Under the pieces are notes generated by a model that was given only the letters and a program-made list of their open reading frames with translations, searched no databases and was not told where the DNA came from. The translations under genes were made by a program, and so were the position numbers. From Chromera velia (Eukaryota; Sar; Chromeraceae), in contig JAHBMJ010005753.1 of the NCBI GenBank assembly GCA_018398765.1, positions 1 through 64,000 on the forward strand: a stretch of 64,000 nt of DNA, given 5' to 3'. Below are positions 11,183 through 22,214 of this stretch, piece by piece (within the stretch, counting starts at the first letter, position 1; each line of letters begins with the position of its first letter).

Positions 11183-14100
11183 AAATGACTTACCTTACAT
11201 TACCTTGCCGATCGAACACGGCCGCTCCTCCAACTGACTGCCTGTGTGTGTGACAGTCATGCATGCTGTCTCGGTAGGTACATAACGGAGAATGAATGTA
11301 CGAGGAGGTGTCAAAGAAAGAAAGAAGCAGATAGATGGGGAGCGCGAGGACTGAAGAATTCACACAGGCAAAACATTCTTTCTAAATTCTCCCGAAAGTA
11401 AAGCAAAACTTCGCTGGCTGAGGGAAGAGAAGATTGTTAGAGAGAGAGAGAGAGAACGTAGTCTTCGAAGGAAAAAATAAAATAAAGTGAGAGAGGGAAA
11501 GAGAAATTTGGTGGAAGCTAACAGCTAGGCGAGAGAGACGAAAGAAAAATCAATCACCCCTTCCGGTTTCCCGCGGGTGGGTGCACGGGGTGGCACACAA
11601 GCGAGAGAAGGAGGACAGACAAAAAGAGAAGCCGTGAGGAAGTGAAGCCATGCATCCTTTCATGGCACCGGGAAGCGATGCATCTCTCTCACAGGGCAAT
11701 AAAATTTTGTTACTTAACATGAACGCCGTCTTTGTTCCTTTCTTCATTCATTGCCTTCCTTCTTGACAACAACAGGTGTATGCACATGCGCGGATCCTAT
11801 TCCTTTGCTTCCCTCACTCACTTCAGGAGTCGAACGACCGATCGAACTCCATCATGTTTCTTTGTGTATGCACTTGCGTATATGGTTCTCTCTGTGCTTT
11901 CGTTACCTTCTTTCTTTCTGTCCTGTCTGTTTCCCCCTCTGTCCCTCCCGTTACATGTCTTTAATATGACGTGATGCAATTGCCTTTCTCTCCATGTGTA
12001 TCCTCCTATCTCTGTCTCTCTCTGTCTTTTCGGTTGGTTGGACGTTTGTGAGTATCGATTGGCCCTTGGGGGCTTGATACCCTTCTGGAAAGGAATGGAA
12101 CTAACTGACTGGATCCACCACTCACTCAGGTCGAGGAGCAGGAACGAATTCTCGATGAGACAAGACGCAAGCAAGCATACCCCACCCACCCTTGAACGGT
12201 CCTCCTTCCCTTTCCGTCCCCTCATTTGAACCTCCAAGTCTAAACGTTCACTTCTAAAACCGTCTCCACTCCCGTGTTTATTTCTGTCGAACTTCTCCGA
12301 AGGCGAACGGAGAGACTTCAGTAGCCTCCCCCCAACACCCGAAGACAGCAAGAAAGAAAGGCTCCCCCCCCATTTATTCTAACTGACGGACGGACGGAAA
12401 GGATCTGTTTCTTTCTGTTATTGGTCTGAAAAGTCGCCGCATGAGGTGTGTGACTTGACGACCAGGTTGACTGTCGACTCTACGCCCCTTCCCTTTCCCC
12501 CCGCCCACCTTTTCAAGAAAATCACCAACAGACCGACCGACTGACAAACGACGAAGAAGGGTGGGTATGCAGGGGAGAGGAGAAGAAGGTGATTGCAATG
12601 TACACAGAGGCCCCTTACAGGTGGGATCATTGGGTGGAACGCAAAAAGGCGAAAATCAATCAATCTGTTGCGCCTCACTTTATTGTCGTTTGTCGATCCT
12701 CAATCAACCTTTCGATCCTCAATCAACCTTTATGTGCTCCGTTCGTCCCCGTTGTCGTTAATTGACTGCTGTTCCTGTCCTCCTGAATGAATGAATGAGT
12801 GAATGAATACATGAATGAATACAAACTCACTCTTTTTCGAAAGTCTGTTCTTCTCTCCATGCAGTGCCCTCCTGCTTGCCCGCTTGCCGGTCTGTCGGCC
12901 GTGTTGACTACGGACAGACAAACAGGAAGGCCCGCACGTGTGCTTGAGCGATCGAGAGACCAACCGTCTCTCTTGTTTTTTGTTTTAACTGGTTATTTGT
13001 CGAGTCGAACCGAAACCATTCATTCAAGATTTCATGCAACAAACTAGCTGTTTTCATGAAAGGCAGGGGGGAAGAGAAGAATGAAGGAGAGTGGAAAGAG
13101 AACGGGGGGAAGGGGAGAGGGCGGCTGGCGCGAAGAACCGAATGCGAGTGGGCGGAAGGAAAGAAAATGATATGCTAGCTCTTCACATGAATGCTGAGGG
13201 GCGTGTTTGTCTTTGTCTTCCCTTTCAACTTTTCGGAACATGAATGCTTCATGTGCTTCTTTCGCCCGATCTGTCTCTCTCCATTCACCGTTCCTTTCTG
13301 TTCACCCTTCTCTGCGCCCCCTATCTTGCTGATCATCTCCTAACTTGAGTTGCGTGGAAAAGTGGTTCGGGTGATCAGATTAGTAAGCCCACACGAGAAT
13401 CAAAACGAAGCAGCGAGACAAAAATTTTTTCGGAGAGTGTTTATTTACAGGCTCTTCTGTTTTTTTTTCCTTCCTTCGGTCGGTCTGTTTGTTTTTATAA
13501 AAGGGCGTGCAAGAGCAGCCGCCGGTGTCGCGATCATCAGAAACTACAGAGAGTTACGCGGACAAGAAAGTCAACAAAAACAAAATAGACAGCAGTAAAG
13601 GCGGCAGCAAATGGCTGGCTGACGAACTGCTGAAGAAAGCTGAGACTGAGAGCGTTTCCAACTGCGTGGCCACTGCCCAAAATTTTGAATTTTAATTTCA
13701 TTATTTTCACCTGCATGTCCTTTTTTTTCTTTTGGCCTTTTCCATCCAAACGAAGTCCCTCCCTCAAACAGAAGGAGAAGTGTCCTACCGCACAATCTGC
13801 TCGTCGTCTGATGGCCTGATGGATAAAGGAGATGAGATGAATCGTGCATGGTGGGAGGGAGGGAGGGAAAAGATGAGGAGGGACGGAGAGGTGAAAAGGA
13901 AAGCGAGAGGGGGGGGAGAGACCACGAGGTCATGTGACAGACACGGTGGCTCTCTGCCTGCCTCTTTCTTCGTCTTCTCCTCCCGTTCCTCCTTCCTTCC
14001 CTCCTTTGACTTCTACAGACAAGATAGAGGTAGGGGGGACATGCATCGATGCATTGAGTTGAGTTGGAGGATCTGGGGCAAATGAAATGAAGGTGCATGC

Positions 14101-16108
14101 CTCTCTAGTTTCAGTTTTGTTTCTTTTTTTCCATGCTTTCCGCTCGACGTAGTTTTGTTTTCAAGCAGCGGAAGTGTCCTGTCCTGTCCTCTCGACTCAG
14201 TAAGGTGCGTGAACGTGTCGTGTGGGGGTGGCTCCCAGACAAAGTACTTATCTTGACGACTGGGTGAATGGATGATGAGCCTGATGGCTTTGTTTTCTTT
14301 GGTATTCATTGGTCTCCAACTGCTGCTTTCTTTCTTTCTTTCTTTTACCGTCTCTGCATCAAGATGATCGTCCGGAAATCTGCCTCTAGGGGTCCGATGT
14401 CTGTCTCGTTTTTCTTGTCTTGTAGTGCACAGATCTGTTCACTGTTTGTACATGCCTCCCTCTTTCTCTCCTTTCATTCACTCTTCGGCTCCTTGAGTGT
14501 GTGTCGCATGAATGGATGAATGGCTGGGTGGGTGGGCTGGGGTCCAATAAAAAAATCTCAGTCTCTCTGACGTTCCCTTTTCTTATCTACGGTTGATGTC
14601 TTGGCTGCCTGATGGTATCCTGGAAAGAAAGCAAGAGAAAAAGAAAACAAAAGAAAGGAACAAACGAGGAAAAAGAAGAAGAAAAAGACGCGCGATGCGG
14701 GTCCCTTTTTCGTCGAGAGAGCAGTGAGTGGTGATCTGGCCACCAGCTTGACGGTCTACCTGCCTGCATGTCTCTGTACTGTCTCTCTGTCTGACACGCA
14801 CGCTTGTCTCTCGCCATCGAGGAGTGAAAGTGCGGGAAAGAAGTGCGTGAGGGTGGCTGGCACCTTTTGGACTCTCGAGACTGAAAGAAAGAGATGAATG
14901 AAAGAATGTATGTCAGCGCAGGTAGTCCCGATCGCTCTGCTGTAAGGTGGTTGAAAGGTTCCACTCCACCTGTTCTTCTTTCCTTTGACCCTAACTAAAG
15001 AAGCAAATACGGAGACAAGGAGACTTTGCGTGAATGGATGAAGAATTCGAATGTATGTGTGTGCATGACCGTATCCTTCTCTCTTCCTTCTCGCACTAGG
15101 TAGCCCTTCCTTTCCTTCTTTCTCTTTCAAGGTCGGATAGTCAAAGGCTCCCTCCGACCCAAACAGCAACAACGAAAGAAACTGTGCAGACAGACATTAG
15201 ATCCGTTATTCCTTCCTTCTTTCTCTGTCAGTCTAGCCCTGTGCGAGGGGTAGACGCGCGACCAAGTAGGGACAGAGAAGACAATTAAGAAAAAAAAGGA
15301 ACGGAAAGGAAAGGAAGCGTGCTCACCTCCCTCCTACATTCTCGGCCGTCTTGTCCGTCTGGTCTAGGGAGGTCGGGAGTTTTGTTTTGTCTTGTTTTGA
15401 CCACAACGAGTTTTTTGTGCTCCAGCTCATCACCTTCACACGCACACCATTCCTTCCCCCTCTGCCGATTTTAAGTCTGCGTGTAAATTGTGTCTAGCTG
15501 CCCTCAGTCCATTCAAAGAATTGCGATACTCCATGCGTCCGTTTCGTTTCTTTCGTGTCCCCGTCCATCGATGGGCCAGTGGTGCTGCCTGCATGTGAAA
15601 TTAATTGCATCGATCATGCGTTGACTGTGCGCTGCCGGAAGGAACTACATGCGTGCTTCTATGCATGTATAGTGAGGCTCGAAACGGTGGCATCAAGTTC
15701 TTTCATTTGTTTGTGTCTTCGTGCAAGAAAGTCTGGCCGGTGTTTAAAGGAGGGGACGCAGCCTCTTCCTCTTATGCGTTTCTTCTCCAGTCGTTTCCTC
15801 ACGTTCGCTGTCTCCTTGAAGAGATGGGAAGTGTGCATAGAGAGAAAGAGCAACGGAGTGAGTCCATGAAACGGACTGGCCCCAACACGCGATCTCTCTC
15901 TGTGCACCCTTCCAAATGAAGCTATTCCTGATCCCTCCCCCAAGTACACAAGCAGATTTAAAGCAAAACTGTGTGCACGCATGCACGGGGAATTAAGAAA
16001 AGAAAGTCGAGCCCCGACAATGAGTTCAATCAAATGAAAGAGAGAGGATGAAGGCGAGGAGAAGCGAAGCGAGGAGAAAGGTTGGGTGACAGAGGAACAA
16101 AAATGATT

Positions 16109-16131
16109 ACACACACACACACACACACACA
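16109..16131. repeat. (CA)n microsatellite
   Basis: About eleven perfect AC units, followed within 30 bases by a (GTGA)n run of five units. Confidence 0.9.
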
Positions 16132-17016
16132 TGTTTCCATCCCGATGGCCAGCTTTTGTGAGTGAGTGAGTGAGTGACTTTCTTTCATGCATGCTGTAAT
16201 CCCTCCTGCTTGCTGTATTTTTAAGTTTGCTCGATATTCGGTCCTGCCCTCCTTCCCTTCTCGCCTGCATGTTGATCTTCGCTTGTGCCTTGTGCATGCA
16301 TGCCTCGTGTGCTTGCTGTGGATCCCGTCTCTTCTCTTCGTCTCTCTCCTCTCTCGTCTGACAGTCTGTCTTGTCGATGTGTGCTTGATGTGCGTATGGC
16401 TCGCAGGGAAGACGGCGAGTCAAGTTGGGTTGAAATCAGCACACACAAACTGTCTCTTTTCTTCTATGTCTGCTTCCATGCGAATGAATGCGTGTGCATT
16501 TGTCTGCATGTGGTGTTGTCATTTTTCGATTGAGTTGGGAAGAACAAGGGCCACGATGAAAAGAGAATGTTGAAACGTTGCGGTTCCACTTTGCGTGTAT
16601 GAGTGGATAATTGATTCGGAAAGGACATGAAAAGTGAAAAGTGAAAGACAATATCGAGATTGCCTGCCTGCCGCAAATCAATAAATCAATCAATCGGTGC
16701 TGCCTATAGTCAGCGAGTCCAGAGAGACAGTCGGTCAGTTAGTCAGTCCATCCAGAAATCAACAGACGCATTAGGGCAGAGGCGTGTGTCCCTTTTTGAT
16801 TTCTGTCTAGCTGCACGGCGCGCCTCCATCATATCCTCATCGTCACAATTGCACCCGATCCCGTTGTGTGTAAGAAAGAGCAAGAGAACAATACATGCTG
16901 CTGTGCACAGTTTGTTCCTTTCATGTCCCTGCCTGCCTCCCTGTAAGTCCGTGTGGATCGTGAGAGAGGACAGCGTGTCTCTTCTTGTCTCGTGCCTCAT
17001 GTGGTCTGTGTGTGTG

Positions 17017-17034
17017 TGGGTGGGTGGGTGGGTG
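17017..17034. repeat. (GGGT)n tetranucleotide run
   Basis: About four GGGT units extending a GT run. The G-runs could form a quadruplex, but there is no functional evidence. Confidence 0.8.
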
Positions 17035-18381
17035 GTTTCGGTAGGTCCGTGGCAGCCTGTTTCTTTCTCTCTTTCTTCTGTCTTTCGTTTGTCGTCCGTG
17101 TGATCTTTTGGCTGTTCGGGTTTTTTGTGCTTTTTCTTCGTATATGCTGCTGGAGAGCGGCATGTTCCAATCACGTTTGAACATGAGTGAATGAAGAGAA
17201 CATACCTGCATGGTGGGTGGGGTCTGGGCAGGCAAGGGCGGGCATCTGTCTGGCCAGATGGCAGGAAGGAAGGATGGTCTTGGATTCTTTGAGTAGAGAT
17301 GCAAGGATGCATTTGCATCCGTGCGTTGGTGGTTGACAGAGAACTTACTTTCCCATGGAGTGCGTGACAGAGAAAGAAAGAAAAGGCTGGCAGGTCAGGA
17401 GGGTCGATCATGCGCAGCTAGTGAGATGAGGTGAGGGTCTGTCTGTCTGTCTATGTGTCGGTCTGTCATGTCTGTCTGGCGTGAGAAAGGACGATGAATA
17501 CTCTGCTTGAGTGTGTCTTTGTGTGTGGGTGTGTGCAGAAGGAAGGGGTGATCGGGGAAGGTCATTTTGATGTTCCCTCCACGTCCTTCCTTTCTTCCTT
17601 TTGGCTTCTCTCTCTTTGTCCCTTTTTTCTCCCTCGTTTCGTTCCTTTCCTTCCGTCCTCGGCTGCTCCTTTTTTCAGGACAGCCTTGTGTCTTTGTGTG
17701 GTTTTGCATTTCTCTTCTTCTTGCTTGCCAAGGGGCCTGCATGAGACCAGACTGAAAGAAAGAAGAGCGCCCATGCAGACCCATCCGCACAAATCGAGGA
17801 GATAGAAGAGAGAGGAGGGTGAGAGATAAAGAAAGAAAAAAGCTCGGGAAGAACAAAGAAAGATGAACACAGGGAGTGGGTCGTGCAATCAAAGAGGAAA
17901 GGTAACTGTCGATCGAGGCCAGCACTCGCTTTTTTGTTGTATCGCTGCCAACCCTCCCACAACCTTTCGAGTGAGAGAGAAATAAAAATACAGACACTCA
18001 CCCAGGAGTCGACCGACACTGACTACAAGGCGATTGTCGGTGTCGGTTGACCGACCGACCGTTTGCTGCTGCAAAGAAGAACAGGAGCAGTTGCAACAGT
18101 GTTCGTTCCTCCTCCTCTCTCTTTGTGCAAAAAGAAAGTTGGCTTGAGGAGAGTGCATTCAAGTGTGTTCGTTTTTCCCACACACTCACAGGAAAAAAGG
18201 AAAGTCCAAACGCTCTCTCGTTGCGCCTTCCTTTATTCGTTTCGCTTTTTCTCCCGACTGTCCCTCGTATGGTTCGATCGAACACCGCCAGGCTTGCTAG
18301 CCCTCCGACAGACCTGCATGGTACCAATCCCGTTGTCTGTCTGTTGGGCGGCTTGTGGGCATATGCATCCATCAATCATTG

Positions 18382-18475
18382 CTTCCTTCCTTCCTTCCTT
18401 CCTTCCTTCCATCCCGCCTGCATGTCAGGCAGGGACTCGAGAGAGAACCCAGATTCCATCCATCCATCCATCCAT
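18382..18475. repeat. (TTCC)n and (CATC)n tetranucleotide pair
   Basis: Seven TTCC units at about 18382-18410 are followed 46 bases later by about five CATC units at about 18456-18475. Confidence 0.9.
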
Positions 18476-19223
18476 GGGTGCATGTGTTCATTTGATTGAT
18501 AGATTGGGTTGATGACAATGTGCATGATGTGGCTGCGGCAAGTGACCGAGAGAGAAAACGTCCACCCACTATGCATTTGAAAGAGAATTAATGGCCAAAA
18601 ACCGATCGAAGAACGAAATGGGAAAAAATGCAACGAATCGAGAAGAAGAAATGCGGGGGGGGCTGCCCAGAGAGGCAGGGAGGTAGGCAGCGGGGGGGCA
18701 GAAGAGACGTGGCATGTTCGAGACCGTTATTTGTCGGTCTTTCTGTCTTTCTGTCCGCCCGTCTGCCTGCCTGCCTGTCTATGTTGATGCAGCAGAAGGA
18801 GAAAGAGAGCTAGAGCCACGGCCAATCAGAGTCGATCGTGTGAGTCCCCCCCGAAGACAAGACATTTTTCTTTCTCTCCAGCGCCCATCCCAAAACAGGC
18901 ATGGCTGGTCAATCGATCGAAGAACTCTACCCCCCCCCTCTCTCTTCCAATCCATCCATCCAGTCGATCGAGGACAGAAGGATGGAAGGAAGGAAGGAAA
19001 AAAGAGAGAGGCCAACCCAGGTAGGTAGTTTTAGGAGGACGGTACTGTCAGCCACTGTCGTTCGTTCTTTCGTTCTTTGATACAGAATTTCTTTCATTCA
19101 TTCATGAGCTGTTGAGGCGACCGAGAGGAGAGTGGACAGACAGGCAGACCGACTGACTGTATCAATTTGAAAAGAACCTTTCCCTGCGAGAATTAGCATG
19201 CAAAGAGGAGAAAAAAATTAAAG

Positions 19224-19975
19224 AAGGCGTACAGTGCCGCGTTTCATTTCAAGACATATTCAACGATTCGATCAGTTAATTGAAAAACAATGCAGGTCAT
19301 GCATGCAACTCTGTTCAAAAACATGTTTTAATTGAAGCCAACGTGAATCCTAGCCTATAGATGCTAGCTAATGCTAGCGTCAATCTATTAACCATTAAAC
19401 GGTGCATGCATGAATCTACATGAATCTCATATACTACCTAGCATGCTCCCTGATGATGATGATGATGATTGAGGGTTAAACCTTAGATTTAGCGACGCCA
19501 AATCCCAAGCCACTAGCAAGGCTTTGAGGACAACCTAGAGCACACATTCATGAGGGGGGAGGGATGAAGAAGCCTGCATGCCAATCGGATCGATTCGCCT
19601 CAACTTGCCTTATCAACAGAATGGACCTTCTTGAGACAGTCGGCTATAGCTTTGGAACTGCTTCTAGACAGAATTATGCACAACAGCAACACCATATCCT
19701 TCATTTTTTTCTGATTATCAGAAGTGCCCCTCCCAGTTGCACCTGCAACGCGTTGTGCGATCTGTATTCTTATGCATGAATCTACATGGATCTCATATAC
19801 TACCTAGCATCAGCAACACCATATCCTTCATTTTTTTCTCATTATCAGAAGTGCCCCTCCCAGTTGCACCTGCAACGCGTTGTGCGATCTGTATTCTTAT
19901 GCATGAATCTACATGAATCTCATATACTACCTAGCATGCTCCCTAGACTAGTATTACCTTCCCTGCAAAAAATGA
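19224..19975. repeat. Dispersed repeat, copy 1, with internal 127-base duplication
   Basis: This segment, starting AAGGCGTACAGTGCC, is nearly identical to 21367-21995. It contains (GAT)n followed by a GAGGGTTAAA block. It also carries an extra tandem copy (period 127) of the stretch beginning CAGCAACACC, at 19684 and again at 19811. The copy ends at CCCTGCAAAAAATG and runs straight into a second (GAT)n tract. No protein-like frame is visible. It is probably a non-autonomous or 3'-end fragment of a transposable element; the family is unknown. Confidence 0.8.
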
Positions 19976-21366
19976 TGATGATGATGATGATGTATGAGGT
20001 TAAAACCGGTGAGCCGTATAGACTCTGGCCAACCTAGAGCATCATACATAGAGTTAAACTTTCGACTTAGGCCCCACTGGGGTAAATTGAATCGATGGGA
20101 GCCTGACAGGGGTGGGGAGGCGGATAGAAGTGGAAGGTGGCTCCACCTCTAAGCAAACAGGCTTTTGCTTCATCTGGTAGTTCTCTTACAGGCTGAGTTA
20201 CAACACGCTCTCTATCCTACCCTTGAGACGATCGAGGACTGCCTGCATTTCGCCCGGAAGAGGGTCCCCATGACCGATCAAAGCGCCAGAACAGCACTGG
20301 CACGCCCGAGCGGAGGGAGAAACGAGAAGGAAAGGGAAAAAACAAGTACCTCAGGGGGAACAGAAAGGACGGAGATGGACTCCTCTGTTTCTGTGTCTTT
20401 TTTTTTCCCCAAGGGTCACGGGCCAGTGAGATTCCTTCTGTCAGTTCATATCAGTTAGAGGTCTGTCAGATGACCTCTAAAGAAAATCACCCGAGGCGGA
20501 ATGGAAGGAGACGGAGAGAGAAAAAGATCAGAACTCCCAATCTCTTTTGATTTCCTATCTTTTCTGCCGAAGACGTACAAGCAAAGGTTTCTCTCTCAGT
20601 TCAGTTTCTGCAGTTCGGTCAGTTCAGTCAGTTTAGTCGGTTCGGTCGGTTTATCCCTGAGGCACGACTTGTTTTCCAGGGGAGTGAAATTGCGAGTAGT
20701 AAGCATGATAAAGAAATTTAAAAAGAGGAGAAAAAGGGAGAAGAAGAACGGAGAAGCCGCACGTAGCATGCACCCCACTTGTAGACCCGCTTGTGAACCG
20801 CACAAGCATGAGCGCTCCGCGCGCCCCCCTGTACCCGTGCAGGCTTGAGCCCATCACCTCCCACCGCCTCCCACGCTCACGCGAGGGGTGCCTTCCGAGC
20901 CCCGCAGCCTGGGCCTCTTGGGGTCGCCCATCTCGCGTTTTCCCCCCATATGCTTTTTGCTCACCCCCCGATTAATTCCGTTCCGCCTTTGTTTGTTTAT
21001 CAATCAATCAATCAATCAATCGGATGACACACACTCGGACTGACATAACGAAATATTCCCCTCAAAAACAAGTATGGTCGTCAAGAATGAACAACGACGG
21101 GGAAAGAGTGAGAGGAAGTGAGGGAAAAGGAAGGAAGAAAGAAAGAAAGAAAGAAATGAAGAAAGAAACAAAGAAAGAAAGAAAGAAAGGAAGAAAAGAG
21201 AAAGAAGGACAGACTGAGTGAACATACACAGCTACTTACGAAGGCAATCGGAGATCGCCCGTGTGCCTGTAACAGGGTGCTTTTCGAGGAGAAGTATAAA
21301 GATCTCCCTTACTTTCTTCTCATTTTCGCTCACACCCCATCCCAACTGCTGCTTAGCCATTTAAAA
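19976..21366. other. Unassigned DNA between two repeat copies
   Basis: Begins with a (GAT)n tail followed by GAGGTTAAAAC and ACCTAGAGCATC, a diverged echo of the block inside the flanking repeats. At 20195 an acceptor-like TTACAG precedes a short open stretch (AELQHALYPTLETIED...) that could be an old exon or element fragment, but nothing joins to it. The rest is GC-rich near 20790-20960 and purine-rich from 21095. Confidence 0.4.
21132..21210. repeat. (GAAA)n purine tract
   Basis: Imperfect GAAA/GAAG tandem run of about 75 bases, all purine on the + strand except for a few bases. Confidence 0.85.
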
Positions 21367-21995
21367 AAGGCGTACAGTGCCGCGTTTCATTTTAAGACAT
21401 ATTCAACGATTCGATCAGTTAATTGAAAAACAATGCAGGTCATGCATGCAACTCTGTTCAAAAACATGTTTTAATTGAAGCCAACGTGAATCCTAGCCTA
21501 TAGATGCTAGCTAATGCTAGCGTCAATCTATTAACTATTAAACGGTGCATACATGAATCTACATGAATCTCATATACTACCTAGCATGCTCCCTGATGAT
21601 GATGATGATGATTGAGGGTTAAATCTTAGATTTAGCAACGCCAAATCCTAAGCCACTAGTAGCAAGGCTTTGAGGACAACCTAGAGCACACATTCATAGG
21701 GGGGGGGGATGAGGAAGCCTGCATGCCAATCGGATTGATTCGCTTCAACTTGCCTTATTGACAGAATGGACCTTCTTGAGACAGTCGGCTATAGCTTTAG
21801 AACTGCTTCTAGGCAGAATTGTGCACAACAGCAACACCATAGTATCCTTCATTTTTTTCTGATTATCAGAAGTGCCCCTCCCAGTTACACCTGCAACGCG
21901 TTGTGCGATCTGTATTCTTATGCATAAATCTACATGAATCTCATATACTACCTAGCATGCTCCCTAGACTAGTATTACCTTCCCTGCAAAAAATG
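21367..21995. repeat. Dispersed repeat, copy 2
   Basis: Direct-orientation copy of 19224-19975 without the internal 127-base duplication, differing by scattered substitutions and small insertions (for example AGT at the CACCATAGTATCC site). It ends at the same CCCTGCAAAAAATG motif and then passes into about 80 bases of A/T-rich DNA (repeated TAGAAAA) directly before the LINE fragment at 22083. That position suggests a structural link with the LINE, but the shared part of the LINE is only the (GAT)n-GGTTAAA block. Confidence 0.8.
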
Positions 21996-22082
21996 TTAGA
22001 AAAGAGATAAAAAAAGTTGTTAGAAAAGTAATAGAAAATTAATAGAAAAATATAAAAAAGGTATATAATTATAGAACTCCCA

Positions 22083-22214
22083 ACCCTGGTGAATGGCGTC
22101 CGATTCATGTTGTCTCACTCTTACCAAAACTCTTTTCTTCACTCCTCTCTGCCCGTCTTACATCGCAAGTGAAGGTTAACCATAGGCAGTTGGGTTTTCA
22201 GCAAAGGGTAGGAA
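22083..22214 (+). mobile_element. LINE reverse-transcriptase fragment, duplicate of 22418-22549
   Basis: 132 bases that match 22418-22549 at a constant offset of 335 with a few substitutions. They encode the PGEWRPIHVVSLLPK part of the reverse transcriptase. The fragment has no reverse transcriptase sequence on either side of its own and abuts the start of the longer element. It is either a separate truncated copy of the same family or a local rearrangement. Confidence 0.8.

Larger units (their letters stand above)
6600..19223. other. 12.6-kb gene-free block rich in short tandem repeats
   Basis: No frame longer than about 190 codons occurs, and those that do are low-complexity shadows of (CTTT)n-like or (TTCC)n-like tracts rich in Phe, Leu and Ser. 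No phase-consistent exon chain, tRNA or rRNA was seen. The DNA alternates between pyrimidine-rich and purine-rich stretches and carries many short runs of different tetranucleotides (GAAG, TTCC, GCTC, ATTC, GGTG, CATC, TGCC) plus CA/GT and GA runs. It may hold regulatory DNA or unrecognised non-coding transcripts. Confidence 0.55.

Noticed and set aside
8717-18475. Regularly spaced short repeats as a CRISPR-like array
   Set aside because: The repeats are different microsatellites without a common repeat unit or spacer length, in eukaryotic DNA.
19480-19500. GAGGGTTAAACC looked like a telomere-type repeat
   Set aside because: It is a single unit, not tandem, and does not match TTTAGGG in either orientation. 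It is part of the dispersed repeat.
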